Source: Clostridium_X cadaveris (GTDB taxonomy: Bacteria; Bacillota; Clostridia; Clostridiales; Clostridiaceae). Taken from it: DNA of 64,000 nucleotides. The stretch lies in assembly GCF_039521325.1 (NCBI RefSeq), contig NZ_BAAACD010000019.1, one strand, 5' to 3'. The notes under the pieces were generated by a model. The model did not search any database. It was not told the origin of the DNA and worked only from the letters and a program-made list of their open reading frames with translations. Positions within the stretch are counted from its first letter, which is position 1; each line of letters opens with the position of its first letter. Below are positions 16,967 to 24,749 of the stretch, piece by piece. The position numbers and the translations under genes were made by a program.

Positions 16967-16995
16967 ATGTTAACATATTTTTTATAATTCGTCAA
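16967..16995 (-). promoter_or_regulatory. SigmaA-type promoter upstream of the purine riboswitch
   Basis: TTGACG and TAACAT are separated by 17 bases. Transcription would begin only a few bases before the riboswitch P1 strand. Confidence 0.6.
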
Positions 16996-17036
16996 TAATA
17001 CTATCATTATTTTTCATAGTTAGTAGATCATTCGTA

Positions 17037-18023
17037 TTAGCAATATTTTCCCTTTTCAAAAAAGCTCTTTATTTCATCATAATTATCGAACCTACTTAAT
17101 GCAACCATAAGTTTTATTCGCGCTTTCTGTCCAGGAAGTGTATCCCCAAATATTACGCCAAGTTCTCTAAGTTCTTTTCCACCACCATGATATCCATAAG
17201 AGTCAAATACTCTTCCTTCAAAGCATCTAGACACAACTACTACAGGTATGTTCTTTTCTATAGCACGCTTTATGCCGTCTACCATAAGAGGCGGTATGTT
17301 TCCTCGTCCCATAGCTTCTATTACAATTCCCTTATCTCCCTCACTTATACAAAAATCTATAAATCTTGAATCCATTCCAGAAACACATTTTATAAGAGAT
17401 ACTCTTGATTCTATATTTTCTATGTTTAGTGATACTTTATTATTATTATTTCTATAAAACAGCACTTTATTGTTATCTACCATACCTATTGGTCCAAAGT
17501 TAGGTGTTCTGAAAGCATTTAAGCTCATTGAATTAGCTTTCGTAACCTCAAAAGCACAATTTAATTCCCCGTTTAAACATACAAGAACGCCTCTTCCTCT
17601 TGATTCTTCTGCTATAGCTGTACAAATAGATGCTGCTAAATTTGATGGACCATCATATCCAAGCTCCGAGCTGCTTCTCATTGATCCTGTAAATATTATC
17701 GGTTTCTTTGTACAAGAGGTTAAATCTACAAAGAAAGCTGTTTCCTCCAATGAGTCAGTTCCATGAGTTACTACAACTCCGTCTATATCTTCTCTATCTG
17801 TAAATGTTTTTATATATTTTGAAAGTTCAAGCATTATTTCAGGAGTAACGTGTGGACTTGGAAGGCTAGAGAAATTATATGATTCTATTTCTGCAAAGCT
17901 CTCTATACCAGTTACCATTGACATTATTTCCTCTCCAGTTAAACTTGGAACCGCCGCTTTTAGCTTAGGATCTACTTTCATAGAAATTGTACCACCATTA
18001 AAAATTATAGCTATTTTTTTCAT
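17037..18023 (-). CDS. ansA: type I L-asparaginase
   Basis: Hydrolyses L-asparagine to aspartate and ammonia. The 328-residue protein has the first catalytic threonine in FNGGTISM near residues 8-15, and the second threonine with the TDS element in VTHGTDSLEETA near residues 85-96, the two active-site signatures of the asparaginase/glutaminase fold. No signal peptide is visible, so it is cytosolic, as expected for type I. The ATG at 18023 lies behind GGGGG; an in-frame GTG at 18035 overlaps that site. It is separated from its neighbours by gaps on both sides and has no aspartase partner gene nearby. A role in glutamyl-tRNA amidotransferase activity is unlikely at this length. Confidence 0.92.
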   Translation of the reverse strand: MKKIAIIFNGGTISMKVDPKLKAAVPSLTGEEIMSMVTGIESFAEIESYNFSSLPSPHVTPEIMLELSKYIKTFTDREDIDGVVVTHGTDSLEETAFFVDLTSCTKKPIIFTGSMRSSSELGYDGPSNLAASICTAIAEESRGRGVLVCLNGELNCAFEVTKANSMSLNAFRTPNFGPIGMVDNNKVLFYRNNNNKVSLNIENIESRVSLIKCVSGMDSRFIDFCISEGDKGIVIEAMGRGNIPPLMVDGIKRAIEKNIPVVVVSRCFEGRVFDSYGYHGGGKELRELGVIFGDTLPGQKARIKLMVALSRFDNYDEIKSFFEKGKYC

Positions 18024-18098
18024 TTTTACCCCCACAACTCATTAATTTATTTTACATGATTATTATATTATATTCTTAAAATTACATCAAATTTTTAC

Positions 18099-18245
18099 CT
18101 ATTGTTTTATATTATTTTCGTCTTCTATATAACACTTCTTTTTTTTCCAATTACTCATCTTTAAAATCTCACTTATGCTTTTTCCTGAATCAAGCATATC
18201 CTTTAAGTTATCTGCTATTAATTTATATTCTTTTTCATTTTTCAT
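18099..18245 (-). CDS. small hypothetical protein (48 aa)
   Basis: I do not recognise the family. The 48-residue protein is hydrophilic, mostly helical in prediction by eye, with a LKDMLDSGKSISEILKMSN segment resembling a short helix-turn-helix or dimerisation helix and a lysine cluster WKKKKC. The open frame extends to 18374, but the ATG at 18245 follows TGGAGGACTGATT and the upstream part overlaps the terminator at 18349-18377, so the short form is preferred. It lies between an uncharacterised gene and ansA on the same strand. Confidence 0.55.
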   Translation of the reverse strand: MKNEKEYKLIADNLKDMLDSGKSISEILKMSNWKKKKCYIEDENNIKQ

Positions 18246-18348
18246 AATCAGTCCTCCATTACTATATATTAAAGAACTTATCATTTTTATTTTGTACCCT
18301 CCAAAGAAAACTATGCTAGAAAAACCTCCTATAGTATCCATAAAAAAA

Positions 18349-18377
18349 AGGATGAAATTTAAATAAAATTTCATCCT
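18349..18377. terminator. bidirectional-looking terminator of the 134-aa gene
   Basis: AGGATGAAATTT pairs perfectly with AAATTTCATCCT around a five-base loop. It is flanked by A and T runs, so it could stop transcription from either side; on the minus strand eight T follow. Confidence 0.8.
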
Positions 18378-18383
18378 CTTTTT

Positions 18384-18788
18384 TTAATAGCATATAAATT
18401 CATCTATTTTGTTTAAGTCTATTCCAAAGTATGCCCATCCTCTTCCAGTCCATCTAAAACCTGCTAATGTGTATCTGTCTATATAAGTAGGCCAAATCCA
18501 AAATTCTCTTCCATTTTTTAGCCAAACATAAGTATATCTAAATTTGCATGGCTGAATACTATTCGGCGACACCATTTTCGCCTCTGCACCCTTTGTCATT
18601 TTCTGAGCAGATTTTGATGGTGTTTTTGATGGTGGCGGTCCCATAGGATAAGCTTTGTTTTGTCTAGCCGCACAACCTTCTAATTCATCACCAGGCACCA
18701 ACACTAAGTTAGCTTTTCTCTCATAGACAACCGAAGGAATCAACGGAACAAATTCCATTTCATCATCTAACTCTCTATAATAATCCAT
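18384..18788 (-). CDS. uncharacterised protein with aromatic-rich C-terminal domain (134 aa)
   Basis: I do not know a characterised family. The N-terminal third is acidic and then carries VVYERKANLVLVPGDELEGC. The middle is a low-complexity hinge rich in Pro, Ser and Lys (MGPPPSKTPSKSAQK). The C-terminal 50 residues are compact and aromatic (FRYTYVWLKNGREFWIWP, GFRWTGRGWAYFGIDL, ending FICY), resembling a small beta-sheet surface domain. There is no signal peptide. The ATG at 18788 follows AAAGGAGTG. Upstream lies CATATAATA with AC 17 bases before it, a possible SigmaK or SigmaE type promoter (18823-18850), which would make it a sporulation protein. This is inference. Confidence 0.7.
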   Translation of the reverse strand: MDYYRELDDEMEFVPLIPSVVYERKANLVLVPGDELEGCAARQNKAYPMGPPPSKTPSKSAQKMTKGAEAKMVSPNSIQPCKFRYTYVWLKNGREFWIWPTYIDRYTLAGFRWTGRGWAYFGIDLNKIDEFICY

Positions 18789-18822
18789 TTGACACTCCTT
18801 TGAGTTTAACATTAATCTATAA

Positions 18823-18850
18823 TATTATATGTAATTTTACCCAAAAGTGT
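18823..18850 (-). promoter_or_regulatory. possible mother-cell (SigmaK/SigmaE-like) promoter
   Basis: CATATAATA matches the SigmaK -10 pattern CATAnnnTA, and an AC dinucleotide stands 17 bases upstream in the -35 position. The DNA is very AT-rich, so a chance match is possible. Confidence 0.35.
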
Positions 18851-18878
18851 TAAACTTTTATATTATTATATTTTTATT

Positions 18879-20237
18879 TTATGGTCTTTCTACTATAATA
18901 TCATTATTTCCTGCACCTGGTTTTTCACCAGTATTACCACCATGATTAGATGGATCAGTTGGCTTTTCTGGCTCCACTGGTTTTTCTGGCTCTACAGGCT
19001 TTTCTGGCTCCACTGGTTTTTCCGGCTCTACAGGATTTTCTGGCTCTGTTGGCTGAGTTGGGGTTGATGGTTTTTCTGGTTCTACTGGTTTTTGTTGAGG
19101 TTTTTCTCCTGGAGTAGTAATGTTCTCCTTTTCTTTATCCTCATCAGTAGCATGGTCTTCTGGATTAATTCCATGTTCTGCATTATATCTATTTTCATCA
19201 GTCTTAAAATCAGCTAATACTGATTTTAAGGTGCTATAATCTACATCATTTAAAGTTGGTGTTTTTCCTTCATAAATAAATTGTTTTAAAAGATTTCCCA
19301 TCTGAGGAAGGTCAGTTAATATAACCCATCCTAAATTCTTATACAATCTTCCTTCAAACGCCGATACTCCTGTTTTTTCATCCATTAATGGCATAGCCAA
19401 TTGTCTTATATTAAGCTCTGGAAACTTATAAATTGTATACCCCATACTGAACATTAAATCAGGTGTGATATTTGTTTTTATTTCATTCTTCATAGCATTT
19501 AATAAAAATGGATATTTTATAGGGTTTACATCCTTAAACTTTTCCGCTAATTTAAACAATACTGTTCTTTGCCTAGAATCTCTATTATACGCTGTATCAT
19601 TTTTTCTTATCCTTGCATAGGAAAGCGCCTGCTGTCCATCAAGCTTTTGAACTCCAGGTTCTGTAACCTTTGGTGATGTAGCACCTCCAGTAGATTCTCC
19701 AATAAATTTATTTAATTCATTAATTTCACTTTGCTTAATATCTAATTCTATTCCTCCAATTTGATCAATAACTTTCTCAAATCCCCAGAAATTTATAGCA
19801 ACGTATTTATCTAGTTTAATGCCAAAGTTAGTTTCTATAGTTTTCATCAAAAGTTCGTGTCCACCATAAGCATACGCAGCATTAAGCTTAGCTTCTCCAT
19901 GGCCTGGTATCTTCACCAAAGTATCTCTAAACAATGAAGTAAGTCTTATTTCTTGTTTATTTGCGTCTAGTGTTGCTATTATCATAGAATCAGATCTAGA
20001 ATTTTCCTCAAGATTCCTTTCGTCTGTTCCTATAAGTAAAATATTAGTTATGCCATCTACTACATCATATGTAATTTCTTTTGTTTCATCCAATTTCTCT
20101 TCTGAAATAGGCGAGTAAACATCTCTCCATATATTCCATGCCCACAAACCTACTGATAATATTATAATTCCTACAATAGATAGGACTGTAATTACAATTT
20201 TCTTCTTTTTAGAAAACTTCTTTTTGTTTCTTGCCAT
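18879..20237 (-). CDS. LytR-CpsA-Psr family wall polymer ligase with proline-rich tail
   Basis: LCP enzymes attach wall teichoic acids or other undecaprenyl-linked polymers to peptidoglycan outside the membrane. The 452-residue protein has a lysine-rich cytosolic start, one membrane helix (about residues 13-32) and the catalytic LCP domain (about 60-330). That domain includes ILLIGTDER and SRSDSMIIAT near 63-90, SLFRDTLVKIP near 100 and ALSYARIRKND followed by RDSRQR near 205-225, which bind the lipid pyrophosphate. From about residue 380 a Pro-Glu-Lys-rich tail carries tandem PVEPEK repeats and probably lies in or spans the wall. The promoter is at 20267-20296. It is monocistronic. Confidence 0.92.
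   Translation of the reverse strand: MARNKKKFSKKKKIVITVLSIVGIIILSVGLWAWNIWRDVYSPISEEKLDETKEITYDVVDGITNILLIGTDERNLEENSRSDSMIIATLDANKQEIRLTSLFRDTLVKIPGHGEAKLNAAYAYGGHELLMKTIETNFGIKLDKYVAINFWGFEKVIDQIGGIELDIKQSEINELNKFIGESTGGATSPKVTEPGVQKLDGQQALSYARIRKNDTAYNRDSRQRTVLFKLAEKFKDVNPIKYPFLLNAMKNEIKTNITPDLMFSMGYTIYKFPELNIRQLAMPLMDEKTGVSAFEGRLYKNLGWVILTDLPQMGNLLKQFIYEGKTPTLNDVDYSTLKSVLADFKTDENRYNAEHGINPEDHATDEDKEKENITTPGEKPQQKPVEPEKPSTPTQPTEPENPVEPEKPVEPEKPVEPEKPVEPEKPTDPSNHGGNTGEKPGAGNNDIIVERP
18961..19050. repeat. 18-bp tandem repeat coding for PVEPEK units
   Basis: About five 18-bp units lie in frame within the LCP gene. Neighbouring units alternate two variants, so pairs form a 36-bp higher-order repeat, a sign of recent duplication. 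Confidence 0.85.
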
Positions 20238-20266
20238 TTATGTACCTCCTTTTTTCCTTATAAGAT

Positions 20267-20296
20267 ATTATATATCCAATTCTCACTGCATGTAAA
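20267..20296 (-). promoter_or_regulatory. SigmaA-type promoter of the LCP gene
   Basis: TTTACA and TATAAT are separated by 18 bases and lie 30-60 bases upstream of the start codon, which follows AAGGAGGTACATAA. Confidence 0.5.
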
Positions 20297-20383
20297 CGAA
20301 ATAAGCTATCTATATACAATTTTTTATTTATTTTTTGTCTTTTTTCTTAAAATATAAGTTTATATTTTGAAACATATAAAAAA

Positions 20384-20435
20384 ATACACATAATTTTGCA
20401 ACTCCTTAAAGAAAAAGTTACTAAATTATGTGTAT
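20384..20435 (-). terminator. intrinsic terminator of the 70-aa gene
   Basis: ATACACATAATTT pairs with AAATTATGTGTAT (13 bp) around a loop that contains a second small stem; seven T follow on the minus strand. Confidence 0.75.
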
Positions 20436-20454
20436 ATATTAATTTTTATTTAAA

Positions 20455-20667
20455 CTATTTTATAATTTCAAGCATGCTTAGTTTTTCTTCTTTGTGAGCT
20501 TGTTTTAATATAGCATTATATATTTCTTTCCATTCTTCTGGTGAAGTAATTCCTATACGATTTTCTTCTTTTGTGTTGTCATTGTAATAAACCTTAGAAT
20601 TTATGAATTCACTTCTTATTGCTGTTAACACATTTAAAATTTGAGATTCCTCTAAATTTATGTTCAT
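20455..20667 (-). CDS. small hypothetical protein (70 aa)
   Basis: I do not recognise a characterised family. The 70-residue protein is hydrophilic and mostly helical by eye (NINLEESQILNVLTAIRSE, SPEEWKEIYNAILKQAHKEE), without a signal or membrane segment. The ATG at 20667 has GAGGTGAT about nine bases upstream; an in-frame GTG at 20688 has no binding site. It lies between spoIVA and the LCP gene, with a terminator on each side, so it is probably transcribed alone. No function can be assigned. Confidence 0.6.
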   Translation of the reverse strand: MNINLEESQILNVLTAIRSEFINSKVYYNDNTKEENRIGITSPEEWKEIYNAILKQAHKEEKLSMLEIIK

Positions 20668-20803
20668 AATACAATAATCACCTCTCACATTTTTTATACA
20701 TTACTACTTCTATATCATATAAAGAAATCCTTTTTTATGTGATATTTCTATAAAATTAAATTTTAATTTTTATTAATCTTTATATGTACTATAGGAAAAC
20801 AGT

Positions 20804-20833
20804 AAAACCCTCAAGATTTACTCTTAAGGGTTT
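20804..20833 (-). terminator. terminator-like hairpin after spoIVA
   Basis: AAACCCTTAAGA pairs with TCTTGAGGGTTT around a short loop just after the spoIVA stop codon. The T run is short. Confidence 0.6.
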
Positions 20834-20838
20834 ATACT

Positions 20839-22317
20839 TTATAAAATTATGCAAATTAATCCGCCATTACCTTCATTTATAATCTTTTGAAGAGTTCTTT
20901 GAATCTTTGTTTGTACATCTTCAGGCATTTTATATAGCTTGTTTTGAAGCCCTTCTTTTACTAACATTTCAAGGGATTTTCCAAACATATTGCTTTGCCA
21001 CATCTTTGATGGGTCACTTTCGAACTGATCTAAAAGATTTCTGACAAATTCTTCAGTTTCTTTTTCACTTCCCATTATTGGAGCTATCTCAGTTTGAATA
21101 TCAGCTTTTATAAAATGTAACGAAGGAGCAGATGCTTTAAGTTTTAACCCATATCCATTTCCTCTATTTACAATCTCAGGCTTTTCAAATTTCATTTCAG
21201 ATAGCTGAGGAGCTACAAGACCATATCCGGTTTCTTTTACATCTCTTAAGGCTTCAGATACTTTATCATACTCAATTTTAGCACTATGAAGATCCTGAAT
21301 TATATCTAGAAGTTCATTCTCTCCTCTTACATTACAGTCGCATATTTCACTCAATATTTGATAGAAAATGCCACTCTTAGGATTCATGTTTATTCTGGCT
21401 ATTCCTTCGCCCATATTCATATCTTTTATTACGCTGTCGCCTAAAAAGTCTTCTTCTTTAAATCCTTCTAAAGATTTTTTAATATCTCTTACCTTAAATA
21501 CATCTTTGCACATCTTTTTTATTAAATCTACAAAGCTTACTTTCAACCAATGATCCGGTTCTAATTTTTCTATCCATTCAGGCATATCGATATTTATTTC
21601 TTTTATAGGGAACTCCTTTAATACCTTTTGGAATAAATTTTCAACGTCCCCCTCATTCATGTTAAGTACATCCATAACTTGAACGCTTACGTCATATTTT
21701 TCTTCTAATTCACGTTTTAAAGCTTGTGTTTCAGGAGCATATACGTGTGCACTATTTAATACTACCAAGAAAGGCTTTTTAATATCCTTTAACTCATTTA
21801 TAACCCTTTCTTCAGCCTCTAAGTATTCCTCTCTAGGAATGTCAGTGATAGATCCGTCAGTAGTTATTACAAGGCCTATTGTAGAATGTTCAGTAATAAC
21901 TTTTTTAGTTCCTATCTCTGCTGCTTCTTCAAATGGAATTTCGTAGTCATACCAAGGTGTCGTTACCATCTTAGAATTATCTCCTTCAGTATATCCTAAT
22001 GCACCTTTAACTATATATCCAACACAGTCTACCATTCTTACACTAAATTTAATTCCATCTTCTAGAGTAATTTCTATGGCTTCATTTGGAACAAATTTAG
22101 GTTCTGTCGTATGGATACTTTTCCCCGATCCACTTTGAGGAAGTTCATCTTTTGCTCTTTGTTTTTTATATCCATTTTCTATCTTAGGTATTACCATCAT
22201 GTCCATGAATCTCTTTATGAAGGTTGACTTCCCTGTTCTAACAGGTCCAACTACACCTACATAAATATCCCCTTGGGTTCTTTCTGCTATATCTTTATAT
22301 ATGTTAAAATTATCCAA
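20839..22317 (-). CDS. spoIVA: stage IV sporulation protein A, coat basement-layer ATPase
   Basis: SpoIVA polymerises with ATP hydrolysis on the forespore surface and forms the platform on which the coat assembles; SpoVM tethers it. The protein has the start region NIYKDIAERTQGDIYVGVVG, Walker A GPVRTGKST near residues 24-32, a VDCVG Walker-B-like segment near 98 and a hydrophobic C-terminal end. I place the start at the TTG 22315-22317 because GGGAGGG lies just upstream; this gives 492 residues, exactly the B. subtilis length, whereas the frame start at 22332 overlaps that binding site. AT-rich -35/-10 elements of SigmaE type may lie further upstream but are not clear. SpoVM is at 17-88. Confidence 0.96.
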   Translation of the reverse strand: MDNFNIYKDIAERTQGDIYVGVVGPVRTGKSTFIKRFMDMMVIPKIENGYKKQRAKDELPQSGSGKSIHTTEPKFVPNEAIEITLEDGIKFSVRMVDCVGYIVKGALGYTEGDNSKMVTTPWYDYEIPFEEAAEIGTKKVITEHSTIGLVITTDGSITDIPREEYLEAEERVINELKDIKKPFLVVLNSAHVYAPETQALKRELEEKYDVSVQVMDVLNMNEGDVENLFQKVLKEFPIKEINIDMPEWIEKLEPDHWLKVSFVDLIKKMCKDVFKVRDIKKSLEGFKEEDFLGDSVIKDMNMGEGIARINMNPKSGIFYQILSEICDCNVRGENELLDIIQDLHSAKIEYDKVSEALRDVKETGYGLVAPQLSEMKFEKPEIVNRGNGYGLKLKASAPSLHFIKADIQTEIAPIMGSEKETEEFVRNLLDQFESDPSKMWQSNMFGKSLEMLVKEGLQNKLYKMPEDVQTKIQRTLQKIINEGNGGLICIIL

Positions 22318-22406
22318 GTCCGACCCTCCCAAACATACATATTAACATTATATATATATTGGTTTTATATTTGTTTTATTACTTTTTAAGAAAAAATATT
22401 ATAAAA

Positions 22407-22435
22407 AAATAAACCATGAAAATCATGGTTTATTT
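22407..22435 (-). terminator. intrinsic terminator of gpsA
   Basis: AAATAAACCATG pairs perfectly with CATGGTTTATTT around five bases. The stop codon of gpsA lies in the 5' arm, and T residues follow. It separates the der-gpsA unit from spoIVA. Confidence 0.8.
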
Positions 22436-23425
22436 GAAATGTTCACTTTTTTTATCTCTCATCATAAGTTCTCTAACGGCATCATTAGGGTCTTTTCCAC
22501 TAAAAATCACATGATATAATGCGTGAGTTATAGGCATGGAAATATGTTTTTTTTCACTTAGCATATAAAAAGCCTTACATGCCTTTACACCTTCAACTAC
22601 CATGCCTACTTCTTTAGTAGCCTCTTCAATGGACATGCCTTTTCCTACTAATATTCCAGCTCTTCTATTCCTACTGTGCATAGATGTACATGTAACTATA
22701 AGGTCTCCCATTCCTGTAAGTCCAAAAAAAGTCTCTGCGTCTCCACCCAAAGCTTTTCCAGCCCTTACTATTTCGCTCATCCCTCTAGTCATTAAAGCTG
22801 CTTTTGCATTATCACCATAACCTATACCATCACTCACTCCTGCTGCAAATGCTATTATATTTTTTACAGCTCCTCCAATTTCTACACCAACCAAATCATC
22901 GTTAGTATATACTCTAAAATATGGAGTCATAAATAATTCCTGTATATCTCTTGCTAAAACTCTATCCTCTGATGCTGCTACTACAGTAGTTGGAATTTCT
23001 GCTCCCACTTCTTCAGCATGACTAGGACCAGATAAAACTCCAACCTTATTATGAGGAAGTTCTTCAGATATTACATCAGTTAATAATTTATAGGTACCCT
23101 CTTCTATTCCTTTAGCCACATTAATAATTCTTGCATCAGGCTCTATAAATGGCTTTGCTTTTTTGCATACTTCACGAATAGCATGAGAAGCTACAGCTAT
23201 AACCACATAATCTGCATCTTTTAAAGCTTTTTTTATATCATCAGTAGCATTTACATTGTGATTTAGTTCAACATCCTTCAAGTATTTAGAATTTTTTCTT
23301 TCGTTATTTATCTCATTGACTACATCTTTATTTCTTGCCCAAATTGTAGACTCAAATCCTTTTTTACCTATTAGATTGCTTAGGGATGTGGCAAAACTTC
23401 CCCCACCTAAAAATGCCACTTTCAT
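22430..23425 (-). CDS. gpsA: glycerol-3-phosphate dehydrogenase [NAD(P)+]
   Basis: Reduces dihydroxyacetone phosphate to sn-glycerol 3-phosphate for phospholipid synthesis. The 331-residue protein starts with the Rossmann motif VAFLGGGSFATSLS (GxGxxA/G type). It carries VVIAVASHAIREV near residue 75, LSGPSHAEEV near 135, the catalytic lysine in GGAVKNIIAFAAG near 188 and the substrate-binding NRRAG near 250. It follows der by five bases. Together with der and the DUF512 gene it forms the cluster before spoIVA seen in many clostridia. Confidence 0.97.
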   Translation of the reverse strand: MKVAFLGGGSFATSLSNLIGKKGFESTIWARNKDVVNEINNERKNSKYLKDVELNHNVNATDDIKKALKDADYVVIAVASHAIREVCKKAKPFIEPDARIINVAKGIEEGTYKLLTDVISEELPHNKVGVLSGPSHAEEVGAEIPTTVVAASEDRVLARDIQELFMTPYFRVYTNDDLVGVEIGGAVKNIIAFAAGVSDGIGYGDNAKAALMTRGMSEIVRAGKALGGDAETFFGLTGMGDLIVTCTSMHSRNRRAGILVGKGMSIEEATKEVGMVVEGVKACKAFYMLSEKKHISMPITHALYHVIFSGKDPNDAVRELMMRDKKSEHFK

Positions 23426-23430
23426 AACTT

Positions 23431-24747
23431 TTATTCCTTCCTTTCTCTGAACTCCATCTTTATACCTGTTCCTTTGAAGTCAAAGCTGCTTCTCAATTGA
23501 TTTTCCAAGTATCTTTGGTAAGAAAAGTGAATAGTATTTTTGTCATTTACAAAGAACACGAAAGTTGGAGGTTCTGTTCCTATTTGAGTAACGTAATAAA
23601 TCTTTAGTCTCTTAAGAGCTACTATAGGAGGCTCTTTCATAAGCACTGCCTTACTTATTACATCATTTAATATTCCTGTAGAAATTCTCTTTCTATAGTT
23701 ATCATAACATTCTTTAGCAAGCTCTAAAACCTTATGAGCTCTTTGTCCGGTTTTAGCTGATATAAATAAATACGGTGCATAGCTTAAGAAATTAAGATTC
23801 ATTTGAAGATCTTTTTTGTATCTATCTAAAGTTTTATCATCTTTTTCTATAAGATCCCATTTATTGACTAAGACCATTATGGCTTTATTTAATTCATGAG
23901 CATAACCAATAATCTTTTCATCTTGATCTGTAACACCTTCTTCAGCATCTATCATAAGTATACATACTTGACTTCTTTCTATAGCTGCTAAAGTTCTAAC
24001 TACACTATATCTCTCTATTTCTTCTTTTATTTTGCTCTTTCTTCTAAGACCTGCTGTATCAATTAATGTAAATTTTCCAAAATCGGTTTCTATAGTACTG
24101 TCAATGGCGTCTCTTGTAGTACCTGGAATATTAGATACTATAGCTCTTTCCTCTCCAGCTAATTTATTGATAAGAGAGGATTTCCCTACATTTGGTTTAC
24201 CAACTAAAGCTATCTTTATGTTTTCTTCATCCTCATCTTCTTCTGGAATATTTTTAAATTCTCCAACTACTACATCAAGCATATCTCCAAGACCTAATCC
24301 TTGAGATGCAGAAATAGTGACTGGATCACCAATGCCTAAGTTATAAAACTCATAAGCATTATCTTCTTCTTTTAAAGAATCTATTTTGTTTACAACAAGG
24401 ACTATTGGCTTTTTGCTCTTTCTAAGCATATGAGCTACTTCATGATCAGCTGCTGTAAGCCCTTCTTTTCCATCAACTATAAATACTATTACATCTGATG
24501 TCTCTATAGCTATTTGTGCCTGTCTTCTCATTTGAGCAACTATTACATCACTGCTTTCCGGCTCTATTCCGCCAGTGTCTATCATTGTAAACTTGTTATT
24601 AAGCCACTCGCCTTCTGCATACACTCTGTCTCTAGTAACACCAGGTGTATCTTCTACTATTGAGATTCTTTTTCCTGCTATTTTATTGAATAAAGTTGAT
24701 TTTCCTACATTTGGCCTTCCTACAAAAGCCACTATTGGTTTAGACAT
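23431..24747 (-). CDS. der: ribosome biogenesis GTPase Der (EngA)
   Basis: Essential GTPase with two tandem G domains that acts in 50S subunit assembly. In 438 residues I see G domain 1 (GRPNVGKST near residues 9-17, DTPGVTRD, DTGGIE, NKID near 119), G domain 2 (GKPNVGKSS near 183, DTAGLRRK, NKWD near 296) and a KH-like C-terminal domain (about 355-438). It lies between the DUF512 radical-SAM gene (two-base gap) and gpsA, so the three are co-transcribed. Confidence 0.98.
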   Translation of the reverse strand: MSKPIVAFVGRPNVGKSTLFNKIAGKRISIVEDTPGVTRDRVYAEGEWLNNKFTMIDTGGIEPESSDVIVAQMRRQAQIAIETSDVIVFIVDGKEGLTAADHEVAHMLRKSKKPIVLVVNKIDSLKEEDNAYEFYNLGIGDPVTISASQGLGLGDMLDVVVGEFKNIPEEDEDEENIKIALVGKPNVGKSSLINKLAGEERAIVSNIPGTTRDAIDSTIETDFGKFTLIDTAGLRRKSKIKEEIERYSVVRTLAAIERSQVCILMIDAEEGVTDQDEKIIGYAHELNKAIMVLVNKWDLIEKDDKTLDRYKKDLQMNLNFLSYAPYLFISAKTGQRAHKVLELAKECYDNYRKRISTGILNDVISKAVLMKEPPIVALKRLKIYYVTQIGTEPPTFVFFVNDKNTIHFSYQRYLENQLRSSFDFKGTGIKMEFRERKE

Positions 24748-24749
24748 TC

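Noticed and set aside
18246..18374. Hydrophobic N-terminal extension (43 residues) of the 48-residue protein
   Set aside because: It would be translated through the terminator at 18349-18377, and a good ribosome binding site sits before the ATG at 18245.
18961..19050. Short regular repeats that might suggest a CRISPR array
   Set aside because: Units are contiguous 18-mers in coding phase without spacers; they encode a proline-rich wall tail.
18384..20667. The three small unknown genes plus LCP gene as a possible novel multi-gene system
   Set aside because: They are separated by terminators and large gaps, so they are not one operon; nothing links them beyond proximity.
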